This document shows, in pieces, positions 1 to 6,043 of a DNA stretch of 6,253 nt. The notes below the pieces were generated by a model, which made no database searches, had not been told where the DNA came from, and saw nothing but the letters and a program-made list of their open reading frames with translations. A program made the position numbers and the translations under genes. Each line of letters opens with the position of its first letter. Positions within the stretch are counted from its first letter, which is position 1. The stretch is from Pedobacter sp. UBA2067 (lineage in GTDB: Bacteria > Bacteroidota > Bacteroidia > Sphingobacteriales > Sphingobacteriaceae): positions 10,133-16,385 of the forward strand of contig DDAD01000060.1 in NCBI GenBank assembly GCA_002333205.1. The letters are read 5' to 3'.

Positions 1-640
1 TCCACAGGTAATTGCCTCGATTCCTAAGCGCCAGTTGGCAAATGGGATTACAGATGCTTTCACCCATGTGCTTGAACAATACATGACCTACCCTATCGAA
101 GCTTTTCTTCAGGATCGCTTTGCAGAAAGCATCATGCAAACGCTTATTGAGATAGCACCAAGGGTAATGGAAAACCCGGCAGACTACGAAGCCGCAGCCA
201 ACTTCATGTGGTCCTGCACCATGGCGCTTAACGGTTTAATCCAAAAAGGTGTTCCTACCGACTGGGCCGTTCACGCCATTGGTCATGAGCTTACCGCATT
301 ATTCGGAATAGATCATGCCAGAACATTAGCGGTGATTGCACCAAGTCACTACCGCTTCAATTTCGAAAGTAAGAAAGAGAAGCTCGCCCAATATGGTAGC
401 AGGGTTTGGGGCTTAACAGAAGCTGACACCGATGCACTGGCAAAAGCTGCCATTGCAAGAACGGAAGCATTCTTTCATTCGCTTGAAATCGACACCAAAC
501 TTTCGGAGTACACGCAGCAATACGAAGGTACTGCCGAAAAGATTGAGCAACGTTTTAACGAAAGAGGCTGGCTGGGATTAGGAGAGCATAAAAAGCTTGC
601 ACCGGCAGATGTGGCTCAAATTGTAACCATGAGCTACTAA
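1..640 (+). CDS. yqhD: Iron-containing alcohol dehydrogenase, YqhD-type (NADPH-dependent aldehyde reductase), C-terminal part
   Basis: This is the 3' portion of a cytoplasmic metal-dependent alcohol dehydrogenase. The frame is already open at the window edge (first complete codon at base 2, reading PQVIASIPKRQLANG), so the true start lies upstream and no start codon here should be used. About 213 residues are present; E. coli YqhD has about 387, so roughly the C-terminal 55% is seen. The metal ligands of the family are present: Asp and His in DAFTH (fragment residues 18 and 22), the first His of HAIGHELTA (91), and the His of GIDHA (105), with the usual 14-residue gap between the last two. 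The motifs RQLANGITDAF, ALNGLI.KGVP.DWA and GHELTA..GIDHA.TLA closely resemble E. coli YqhD as I remember it. That enzyme reduces short-chain and lipid-peroxidation aldehydes with NADPH. Aldehyde detoxification here is inferred by homology; the cofactor site is outside the window. A hairpin terminator follows the stop. Confidence 0.93.
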   Translation, partial: PQVIASIPKRQLANGITDAFTHVLEQYMTYPIEAFLQDRFAESIMQTLIEIAPRVMENPADYEAAANFMWSCTMALNGLIQKGVPTDWAVHAIGHELTALFGIDHARTLAVIAPSHYRFNFESKKEKLAQYGSRVWGLTEADTDALAKAAIARTEAFFHSLEIDTKLSEYTQQYEGTAEKIEQRFNERGWLGLGEHKKLAPADVAQIVTMSY

Positions 641-654
641 CAAGTTATAAATGT

Positions 655-683
655 AAAAGGCCACCCGATCTGGGTGGCCTTTT
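655..683. terminator. Bidirectional intrinsic terminator between convergent genes
   Basis: A perfect 12-bp stem, AAAAGGCCACCC (655-666) with GGGTGGCCTTTT (672-683), encloses a 5-nt loop. On the plus strand it is followed by a T-rich tail (TTTTATTTTTA), starting 14 bases after the dehydrogenase stop. The A/T ends of the stem give a four-T run on the minus strand too, so it could also end the NIPSNAP transcript, whose stop is at 700-702. The structure is read directly from the sequence; action in both directions is inferred from the convergent layout. Confidence 0.88.
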
Positions 684-699
684 ATTTTTAATGTACATT

Positions 700-1497
700 C
701 TAGATCTGTGAGTATGCAGCGGGTTGCAAAAACGTTGCAGTGATCTTAGACACCAGCTTGGAATCCGCGTACTCAGGTATCGAGCTGATCTTCTTCCATT
801 CTGGATCACCTCCAAAGGATTTCCAATGTTGATCATGCGCTGCCATATCATCGAAAGTCACCATATAGATCAAGTTCGGACGGTATTGACCGATAACGGT
901 TTCTCCGAAAAACACAGGTTTAAAACCTAATCTCTTGAAGATATCAATCTCTCCGGCATCATTAAACATCTCGCGTTTTTTGGTACCTGCAGCTTCACTT
1001 GCATGCTCATATCTGCGAAGCTCGAAAATGCGATTTCCTTTTGGTGGAAGTTCCAGACCAGGCATATGTGTAAAAGCTTTCAATAGCGAACTTTCTATCC
1101 GCTCATAAGCTGGTGCAGTTGCTGTTGCATTCAAATAGGCTGAAGCCGCAGCAAGGTAGCTCTTGTCCTGTTCAAGCTTAACATGCACACTTTCAAACTC
1201 GTTCAGTGATTGAAAGGGAATCAGCGCAACCAAGGTTGATTGTCCGCTGGGCTTCAATTCAGTAAAGACGCCAACATTTTTGATCCCGAGCCTGTTCAGG
1301 GCCGGAATGGCAGCTTTTTCAAAATAGTTTTCTACCAGGCTCTGCTGGTTCGCATCCTTCAAGGTATAAGTTCTTAATTCATAGTACATGCGATTCTGGG
1401 TTTTAGAGGTTGATTTGCCTAAGGTAAGTTGCGGTAATATTGCGGCCGCAGCGGTGCCTAAGACACTTGTTTTCACGAAAGATCGTCTTTTCATCAT
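700..1497 (-). CDS. NIPSNAP family protein with Tat-type signal peptide
   Basis: A 265-residue protein, predicted to be exported. The N-terminus MMKRRSFVKTSVLG carries a twin-arginine motif (RRSFVK, residues 4-9), followed by a hydrophobic Ala/Leu-rich stretch to about residue 26, so export by Tat is likely. Two NIPSNAP-like ferredoxin-fold halves can be seen. The first begins MYYELRTYTL (about 37-140) and the second NRIFELRRYE (about 155-260). The second contains LGFKPVFFGETVIGQ and the aromatic YMVTFDDMAAHDQHWKSF that is typical of the family. NIPSNAP proteins belong to the dimeric alpha-beta barrel superfamily. Their bacterial role is unclear, so no reaction is assigned. Start choice: base 1500 begins a TTG in the same frame, immediately followed by ATG codons at 1497 and 1494. 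I take 1497, but 1494 is equally compatible with the signal peptide. No Shine-Dalgarno sequence is seen. The gene stands alone, divergent from the small membrane protein and convergent with the dehydrogenase. Confidence 0.9.
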   Translation of the reverse strand: MMKRRSFVKTSVLGTAAAAILPQLTLGKSTSKTQNRMYYELRTYTLKDANQQSLVENYFEKAAIPALNRLGIKNVGVFTELKPSGQSTLVALIPFQSLNEFESVHVKLEQDKSYLAAASAYLNATATAPAYERIESSLLKAFTHMPGLELPPKGNRIFELRRYEHASEAAGTKKREMFNDAGEIDIFKRLGFKPVFFGETVIGQYRPNLIYMVTFDDMAAHDQHWKSFGGDPEWKKISSIPEYADSKLVSKITATFLQPAAYSQI

Positions 1498-1512
1498 CAA
1501 TGGTTAGTTTAA

Positions 1513-1542
1513 CTAAGGTAAAACTCCACAGGGAAAACCAAA
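1513..1542 (-). promoter_or_regulatory. Candidate Bacteroidota-type promoter of the NIPSNAP gene
   Basis: Read on the minus strand, TTTG (1539-1542) is followed after 18 bases by TACCTTAG (1513-1520). This is one mismatch from the Bacteroidota -7 consensus TAnnTTTG, with near-usual spacing. It lies in the 71-bp divergent gap. The predicted transcript start would be only about 10 bases from the ATG, which is short and lowers confidence. Confidence 0.3.
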
Positions 1543-1568
1543 GCATTTATTTGCGATATTTGCCAGCT

Positions 1569-1757
1569 ATGTCAAAAGGTAGAAACAAGAAGCAGGCAGA
1601 AAAGGTTCAGCCTTCATCGCAAAAATTCATGAAACGTAAAATCATCATGATCGCGATTATCGTGATCCTTGGAATGATCCTTTACATTGACTCCAGAACA
1701 CATTTTATCGAACGCCTGGTTGGCGATAAAACAATCGAAATACGCATCAAGAAATAA
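1569..1757 (+). CDS. Small single-span membrane protein, unknown function
   Basis: A 62-residue protein that I do not recognise. It starts MSKGRNKKQAEK and has a strongly basic, polar N-terminus (about residues 1-24, with KK, KFMKRK). One hydrophobic segment follows, IIMIAIIVILGMILYI (about 25-40). A short tail (about 41-62) of mixed charge ends in IEIRIKK. The positive-inside rule predicts a cytoplasmic N-terminus and the tail outside. The frame is open further upstream, with an ATG at 1500, but that would overlap the divergent NIPSNAP start, and the extension adds no recognisable segment, so 1569 is preferred. A later ATG (residue 21, just before the membrane segment) is possible. The stop is 2 bp from the convergent stop of the transglutaminase-like gene. 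No Shine-Dalgarno sequence or clear promoter is visible. Basic-head/one-helix architecture and placement in an otherwise empty gap support a real gene; homologues were not checked. Confidence 0.68.
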   Translation: MSKGRNKKQAEKVQPSSQKFMKRKIIMIAIIVILGMILYIDSRTHFIERLVGDKTIEIRIKK

Positions 1758-1759
1758 CA

Positions 1760-3658
1760 TCAATCCATTTTTTCCAGAACTGCTTTTTGCCTGTCGGCAA
1801 GATAGATCTTCTTGTAGAACTCTACTGCTGATTCATACTTCTCAGCGGGATATTTCTTACTATTCATCTGCTGTGTGCGTGTATAGATAAGCTGATTATC
1901 TTTTAGGGTTGTCTTAGCGGTATAACGCCCAAATTCAGATTCCAGAACTACAGCTTCGGGAATAAAAGACGCTTTATATCCTTTTGGAAGTGTGTACACG
2001 ATTTCGTCTGTATCTTCATAGCCGAATGGGACAGCAAACGAAGTTTTCCGGTTTTCCACTTTCCTGGGTACTCTTTCCGCTCGATTCAGAAGGTTTAAAG
2101 TCAGGAACATCTTGTCGCCACCCCTGCTCAAAAGTTGATTAGTCTTCAGGTGAATCTGCTCTTCAAGTTCTGGTAAATCACGATCTGGCTGTATATAGGT
2201 CGCGGAGATGATTTCCATATCTGGCAAGCCCAGGTTGTTCATGATACTTTTACGTTGCGCGGTCGGGTCCTTTAGCAACATTGGTAAATTATCTTCATAC
2301 TGACAGGCGCCGAAGTTTGTTTTAATTGAAATCTGTCCCTGCCCTGCTTCATTCAGCATTACTGAAGCGGTACGCTTCTGGAAATTATCCGTGGGGTTGT
2401 AAACAGGTGTACGCACCAACTTACCACCTTCATCGGTCACGAGCAATACATTTTTCGCGGCAGTACTATTTCCGAGAAAGCCTGTCGGCATAAATTGACT
2501 GGTGCACTCCAACCAAACCGTATCCTTTGCTGACGGCACACACAAGATCATATGATTTGCTTGGCCAAAGCTCGAGTAGGAGGGATTCAATGAGGGCATA
2601 TCGGAACCCAACATGACCAGGTTAGACTTAATATCCACCGCGTCAAGCATAGATTTCATGTAATTGGAAAGTGCCTTGCAATCGCCATAATTCACCGCGG
2701 CCACTTTATCTGCAGCGATGGGTTTAAAGCCTCCAATGCCTAATTGAACGCTCACATATCGCGTATTCGCCTGTAGATATTTGTATAGCAAATTGATCTT
2801 CTCGCGGTCGGTCTTTGCCGAGGCCACCAGCTGTTTTACCTTAACTTTCATAGGTTCTGGTAAGGCCTGCACATCTTTACTTAGGCCGTAAATCCAACTG
2901 CCCATTTCTTTCCAGCTTTCCACACTTCCTCTTGAGTTGTCGTACTCAAATTTATTTGGCGATGCATTTACCCAGGGCGTAATCTCACGCAGGCCTACCG
3001 ACATGGGCTCATACTCCAGCGAAGACATATTCTTCAGAGCCCAACTGTAGGTAACCTGCCCCTTTGTTTTCAGCGAATCAGTTTTTAAGTTAAAAGAGGT
3101 CAGAAACTTCACTTTCAAAGCTTCCGGTGCGGTTAAGCTGTAAGAGGATTTTTCAACCGCCAAGTCGTAAAAAGGAACTGGTGTCCAGGACGGAAAAGTT
3201 AAATAGCCCTTAAAGTCCTTCTCATAACTATATTCGATCGTAAATGGATAACTCGAGTTGTAAAAGGATAGTTCCTTCAATCGATTGTCGTCAAACAAGG
3301 TCCCCTCTGATGTTAAACTACGGTCTTTGAAATCCGATGTTTTATAGGTCTTTAGTTTCTGACCCTTTGCATCATACATTGTAGCCTTCAAATTGTACAC
3401 CGAAGAAAACTTATCATAGTATTCCGACATCGCAGCAAGCCCCTCCGAATTTCTACTGAGGATTGTGATTGCCGTAGTGTAGTTCATGGTTGCCGAAGAC
3501 TCGTTCCTCACTACAATGTTCATCTGCTCATTACGAACAACTGCTGTAGAGCCTTTCATAAGCTCTGCGGGTATATTGGCTACATCATAGGCATTTTGCG
3601 CATGCGCCAAGCTTGCTACAACACTAAGTGCAGCAAGCATAAAGTATTTCAATTTCAT
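1760..3658 (-). CDS. Secreted DUF3857 / transglutaminase-like protein with intact catalytic residues
   Basis: A 632-residue exported protein. A Sec signal peptide (MKLKYFMLAALSVVASLAHA) has a likely cleavage after AHA at residue 20. A DUF3857-like beta-rich region spans about 45-235 and ends in the characteristic EPMSVGLREITPWV. A transglutaminase-like core (about 275-390) follows, with Cys327 in NYGDCKAL, His369 in QANHMIL, and an acidic residue, Glu384, in VWLECTSQ. Together they form a plausible Cys-His-Glu triad, with Glu where many relatives have Asp. The C-terminal part (about 400-632), ending with PFGYEDTDEIVYTLPKGY and an amphipathic tail, resembles the DUF3858-type domain often found in these proteins. 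The fold is that of papain-like transglutaminases and peptidases. Substrate and reaction are unknown, and protein or peptidoglycan-peptide cleavage or crosslinking in the periplasm is only inferred. Its start overlaps the upstream gene's stop as ATGA (3655-3658), indicating an operon and probable translational coupling. No terminator is evident after its stop. Confidence 0.92.
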   Translation of the reverse strand: MKLKYFMLAALSVVASLAHAQNAYDVANIPAELMKGSTAVVRNEQMNIVVRNESSATMNYTTAITILSRNSEGLAAMSEYYDKFSSVYNLKATMYDAKGQKLKTYKTSDFKDRSLTSEGTLFDDNRLKELSFYNSSYPFTIEYSYEKDFKGYLTFPSWTPVPFYDLAVEKSSYSLTAPEALKVKFLTSFNLKTDSLKTKGQVTYSWALKNMSSLEYEPMSVGLREITPWVNASPNKFEYDNSRGSVESWKEMGSWIYGLSKDVQALPEPMKVKVKQLVASAKTDREKINLLYKYLQANTRYVSVQLGIGGFKPIAADKVAAVNYGDCKALSNYMKSMLDAVDIKSNLVMLGSDMPSLNPSYSSFGQANHMILCVPSAKDTVWLECTSQFMPTGFLGNSTAAKNVLLVTDEGGKLVRTPVYNPTDNFQKRTASVMLNEAGQGQISIKTNFGACQYEDNLPMLLKDPTAQRKSIMNNLGLPDMEIISATYIQPDRDLPELEEQIHLKTNQLLSRGGDKMFLTLNLLNRAERVPRKVENRKTSFAVPFGYEDTDEIVYTLPKGYKASFIPEAVVLESEFGRYTAKTTLKDNQLIYTRTQQMNSKKYPAEKYESAVEFYKKIYLADRQKAVLEKMD

Positions 3659-5685
3659 ATTTTTTTGAAGACAATCTGCTCTGCCTGCTTGCGCACAATG
3701 TTTTTATATAGCTCTTTCAATGCATGATATTCCTCCGGAGAATACACAGCGCGCTTAATCAGGATCTTGCTTCTGATGGCAATCTTATTACCCTCGGTAT
3801 TATACAGGATGGAAAAAGTTCCGCCGTCTTCCGGTAAGCTGAATGCTTCGTTCTTGGGCAATTTATCCAGCTTATAATTTGCAGGATAATCAAGCATCAA
3901 TCTAAAACTATCCTCGAAGGGGAAGCCGAAGTCAACAGGAAATTCACGTTCCTCTAAAGAAAAGGGATTCTCCTTGGTGCGCTCGTAAAAAAACGGAGAA
4001 AAATAGATCATATCGCCCGCACTTTCCACCTGATCTTCCATCGTGATCTCAAGCGACTCCACCAGGTCCTGATCAGCCTCATTTAAATGGTCTGCTTTAT
4101 AAGAAATAATCTCCAATCCTGGTTTTTTAGCTTTATAATCCTTTAGAAATTCTGCTTCGGTTGCAGCAGCTTTGTAAGAACCACGACGGCGGATACCTTC
4201 ATAGTTGTTTGCTGTTTGGTAGAGATTTCCCTTGAACTGATTGTCTCCTGTAAGCGCGACGACATAGGTCACAGTAGACCTGCTTAGATCCGGGCGGTCC
4301 AGCGAAATCCATGCGCCGCGTACCGTTGGTAAATCTATTTTAAATCCTGCGTGACTTAGATTGTGAAAGCTGATTAGTCCCGCAACATTGTCCTCATCAG
4401 TGGCGTCCAGTAGGATGTTTTTGCCACCCAATTCCGCTTCAATGATGACATTATTGAATTTCGAAATCAATGGATAGCCCGGGTGACTTCCGTTACTCCG
4501 GGTGCTCAGCAATATCGGGTAAACTTTAATACCAGCATTTTTCAATAAGACAAACAACGTCAGGTTAAGATCAGCAGTGTTTCCTGTCTTCTTCGTTAAC
4601 ACTGCACCTGGCGAAGTTTCACCGGTATAAAAGGTGTTTTTACCATTCCATTTGATACCTTTTTTAACATGGTCGAATATCAGTTGCAGTTGCTTAAGCG
4701 AATCCTTTTCTGTTTTAATAATATCCGCTAGGTAACCTTTTGGTATGTTATTACGCCTGATGAATTTCCCGAACGTTTCCTCTTCAGAGAGCTCATTGAT
4801 TAACTTTGGCCAGGTTGAGCCAAAATCTTTGTAACCACTGCTGGGGAAGTTCGTGGCAGTCATTTCAAAGGTCATCTTGCCCACATAATCTTCCAGTGTG
4901 GTAATGAAACTTTCGTCCTTAATCGCTGGTACATCTTCAGCATAGTAATTGTTCCGGGTTACGTTAACATTTAAAATTCCTGCAGTAGACTCCGAAGTGG
5001 CAGGAATACTAAAGGCCTGTAGAGTAACCTCCGGTCGCAGCTGAACCACGTTGAGGTAACCGAATGTGGAGACTTTATACTTTAGGTACTCTGGTGTTGT
5101 AAAGGTAAATGCCGTATATTTTGATGGGTATTGACCTTGAAAGTACCAATCGTCCAATGCGAAGATAAAGTCAGACTGCGTGCTGTATGTATATTCTATG
5201 ATCGAGCCCTCTTTCACATTTGGCAAGGTAAACTTCTTTACCACATGGTTCTTATCCACCCTGTTGGTGAATTTCGCATCTCCAGTCATCTTGCTTACTT
5301 CAATCTTTCCGTCTACCAGATTGTAAGTTGCTGCTTTTATATTCTGCAAATCCTCCCTGGCACCAGACCCAGATGAATTGTACAGATTTACGTCAAAATC
5401 GGCAAGATCATACGCATTTTTGTTGACTACTCTATAACGTACATGTCGGGTAAATGCATAGACGAATTGCCCATTACGTCTGCTGATTTCAAAGCGACCA
5501 CTACCAACATCAAAAAGTTTTATGGCTGCCGCGGCTGAGCCAGGGCCCACGACAGTTGTTTTAAATTCTTCCAGGTCAACCTTACCAAATTTGAAATTTC
5601 TGATTTGCTGCGAATCTGATTGGGCAGAGGCTCCCAATACCGGCAATAGAAGGAATATTAAAATCCCCTTTAAAGATTTATACAT
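3655..5685 (-). CDS. Secreted DUF3857 / transglutaminase-like protein lacking catalytic Cys and His
   Basis: A 676-residue exported protein, first gene of the pair. Start choice: the ATG at 5685 puts the signal peptide MYKSLKGILIFLLLPVLG at the very N-terminus, with cleavage after ASA (residue 21). An ATG at 5742 in the same frame would add 19 residues ahead of it and place the candidate promoter inside the gene. A DUF3857-like region (about 75-290) includes VKEGSIIEYTYS and WYFQGQYPSKYTAF. A transglutaminase-like core (about 325-450) follows: IFDHVKKGIKWNG, then KKTGNTADLNL with Thr370 where the Cys of GNCAD-type motifs sits, SKFNNVII with Asn412 at the usual His, and ILLDATDE with Asp427 kept. 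Catalysis by the usual mechanism is therefore unlikely. From memory, related Bacteroidota proteins often share this loss, so a binding or structural role is more plausible than recent decay. The rest (about 450-676) is a beta-rich C-terminal region without recognised motifs. It is coupled to the next gene by an ATGA overlap. Confidence 0.91.
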   Translation of the reverse strand: MYKSLKGILIFLLLPVLGASAQSDSQQIRNFKFGKVDLEEFKTTVVGPGSAAAAIKLFDVGSGRFEISRRNGQFVYAFTRHVRYRVVNKNAYDLADFDVNLYNSSGSGAREDLQNIKAATYNLVDGKIEVSKMTGDAKFTNRVDKNHVVKKFTLPNVKEGSIIEYTYSTQSDFIFALDDWYFQGQYPSKYTAFTFTTPEYLKYKVSTFGYLNVVQLRPEVTLQAFSIPATSESTAGILNVNVTRNNYYAEDVPAIKDESFITTLEDYVGKMTFEMTATNFPSSGYKDFGSTWPKLINELSEEETFGKFIRRNNIPKGYLADIIKTEKDSLKQLQLIFDHVKKGIKWNGKNTFYTGETSPGAVLTKKTGNTADLNLTLFVLLKNAGIKVYPILLSTRSNGSHPGYPLISKFNNVIIEAELGGKNILLDATDEDNVAGLISFHNLSHAGFKIDLPTVRGAWISLDRPDLSRSTVTYVVALTGDNQFKGNLYQTANNYEGIRRRGSYKAAATEAEFLKDYKAKKPGLEIISYKADHLNEADQDLVESLEITMEDQVESAGDMIYFSPFFYERTKENPFSLEEREFPVDFGFPFEDSFRLMLDYPANYKLDKLPKNEAFSLPEDGGTFSILYNTEGNKIAIRSKILIKRAVYSPEEYHALKELYKNIVRKQAEQIVFKKI

Positions 5686-5724
5686 GAGCGTTAATTTTTT
5701 AAGCGAAATTATAAGATTAATTCT

Positions 5725-5732
5725 CAAAAATA
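5725..5732 (-). promoter_or_regulatory. Candidate -7 promoter element of the transglutaminase-like operon
   Basis: On the minus strand the bases read TATTTTTG, an exact match to the Bacteroidota -7 consensus TAnnTTTG. A transcript starting a few bases downstream would have a leader of roughly 30 nt before the ATG at 5685. No TTG-type -33 element is seen at the usual distance; the upstream sequence is A-rich instead. The leader has no Shine-Dalgarno motif but is A/T-rich, as is common in this phylum. Confidence 0.42.
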
Positions 5733-5756
5733 AAACTTTCATTTTGTTTTATTTTT
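5726..5756. repeat. AT-rich perfect inverted repeat overlapping the operon promoter
   Basis: AAAAATAAAAC (5726-5736) and GTTTTATTTTT (5746-5756) are exact reverse complements separated by 9 bases. The left arm contains most of the candidate -7 element. This could be an operator for a dimeric regulator or simply a flexible AT tract. With one G-C pair in the stem it is a weak terminator candidate at best. Confidence 0.5.
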
Positions 5757-5856
5757 CTCGTTTTCCTATCGGAACTGCACAAAATGCAACTGCCCTATTG
5801 AGCAACAGCCTTCCCGCATCCAGCATGATGGATTCTATTTGATTTTGTGTTGGTCC

Positions 5857-5940
5857 GTACTTGAAAGGAAGTTGCGAAGTACTTGCTACGTACTTCCTAC
5901 GTATGAAGACGTAGAAACGACGTAGCGACCTCCTTTCAAT
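5857..5940. repeat. Palindromic element of phased 10-11 bp units (REP/MITE-like or structured regulatory repeat)
   Basis: The outer arms TTGAAAGGA (5861-5869) and TCCTTTCAA (5931-5939) are perfectly complementary. Inside, GCTACGT (5885-5891) pairs with ACGTAGC (5920-5926), and CTACGT (5897-5902) pairs with ACGTAG (5909-5914) around a 6-nt loop ATGAAG. The whole can fold into one long interrupted hairpin or a DNA cruciform. The interior also reads as consecutive units starting with GTA: GTACTTGCTAC (5879), GTACTTCCTAC (5890), GTATGAAGAC (5901), GTAGAAACGAC (5911) and GTAGCGACCTC (5922). The first two differ at one base. It lies upstream of both divergent genes, so it is not an ordinary terminator for either. 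Its identity as a mobile repeat is inferred and copy number is unknown. Confidence 0.62.
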
Positions 5941-5970
5941 TATCGTTCTACACAGAAATAAATCACTGCA

Positions 5971-5989
5971 GGTGTAATTATTGGTGTAA
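5971..5989 (+). repeat. Short direct repeat upstream of the DUF6266-like gene
   Basis: GGTGTAA occurs at 5971-5977 and 5983-5989, a 12-bp period. The second copy runs into GTAAATTTTAC (5986-5996), a small palindrome, and includes TAAATTTT (5987-5994), one mismatch from the TAnnTTTG -7 consensus. No -33 motif is seen. It may be a regulator site or promoter about 55-70 bases before the start codon, but chance is possible in such AT-rich DNA. Confidence 0.25.
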
Positions 5990-6043
5990 ATTTTACCGAT
6001 ATTAGATAAACAACAATACAGTTAAATTAACCTCTTAAACAAA

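Larger units (their letters stand above)
5686..6043. other. 358-bp divergent intergenic region
   Basis: This gap separates the divergent transglutaminase-like operon and the DUF6266-like gene. It holds the candidate operon promoter in an AT-rich inverted repeat (5725-5756), a block at 5752-5862 with a protein-like minus-strand frame but no convincing gene, a large palindromic repeat (about 5857-5940), and a short direct repeat (5971-5989) ahead of the plus-strand gene. The minus-strand frame is open from 6021 to 5752. Its only ATG (5826) would give a 25-residue peptide, MLDAGRLLLNRAVAFC and onward, so I do not call it a CDS. No tRNA or known riboswitch is recognised. Confidence 0.7.

Noticed and set aside
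645..930. Open frames on both strands overlapping the 3' end of the NIPSNAP gene
   Set aside because: They lie over the well-supported NIPSNAP coding region and the terminator, and have no domain-like sequence.
1498..1500. TTG start one codon upstream for the NIPSNAP gene
   Set aside because: It is followed at once by two ATG codons in frame, which are stronger starts and keep the signal peptide intact.
1555..1562. GATATTTG, seven of eight matches to the -7 consensus, before the small membrane protein
   Set aside because: It ends only 6 bases before the ATG, so transcription would start at or after the start codon; not a convincing promoter for this gene.
1703..1731. Hairpin TTTTATCG ... 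CGATAAAA as a terminator for the minus-strand operon
   Set aside because: The 8-bp stem is perfect, but the loop is long, no T-run follows on the minus strand, and it lies inside the small coding gene.
1687..1890. Plus-strand open frame across the convergent stops
   Set aside because: It overlaps two better-supported genes in other frames, and its sequence shows no recognisable features.
5131..5376. 81-residue plus-strand open frame
   Set aside because: It is antisense to the conserved DUF3857-like region of the first transglutaminase-like gene and shows no features of its own.
5740..5742. Upstream ATG for the 676-residue protein
   Set aside because: It adds 19 residues before a complete signal peptide and would put the exact -7 motif inside the gene.
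5522..5842. 106-residue plus-strand open frame across the operon start
   Set aside because: Most of it is antisense to the signal peptide region and promoter; the unusual content of its last part is reported as the minus-strand frame instead.
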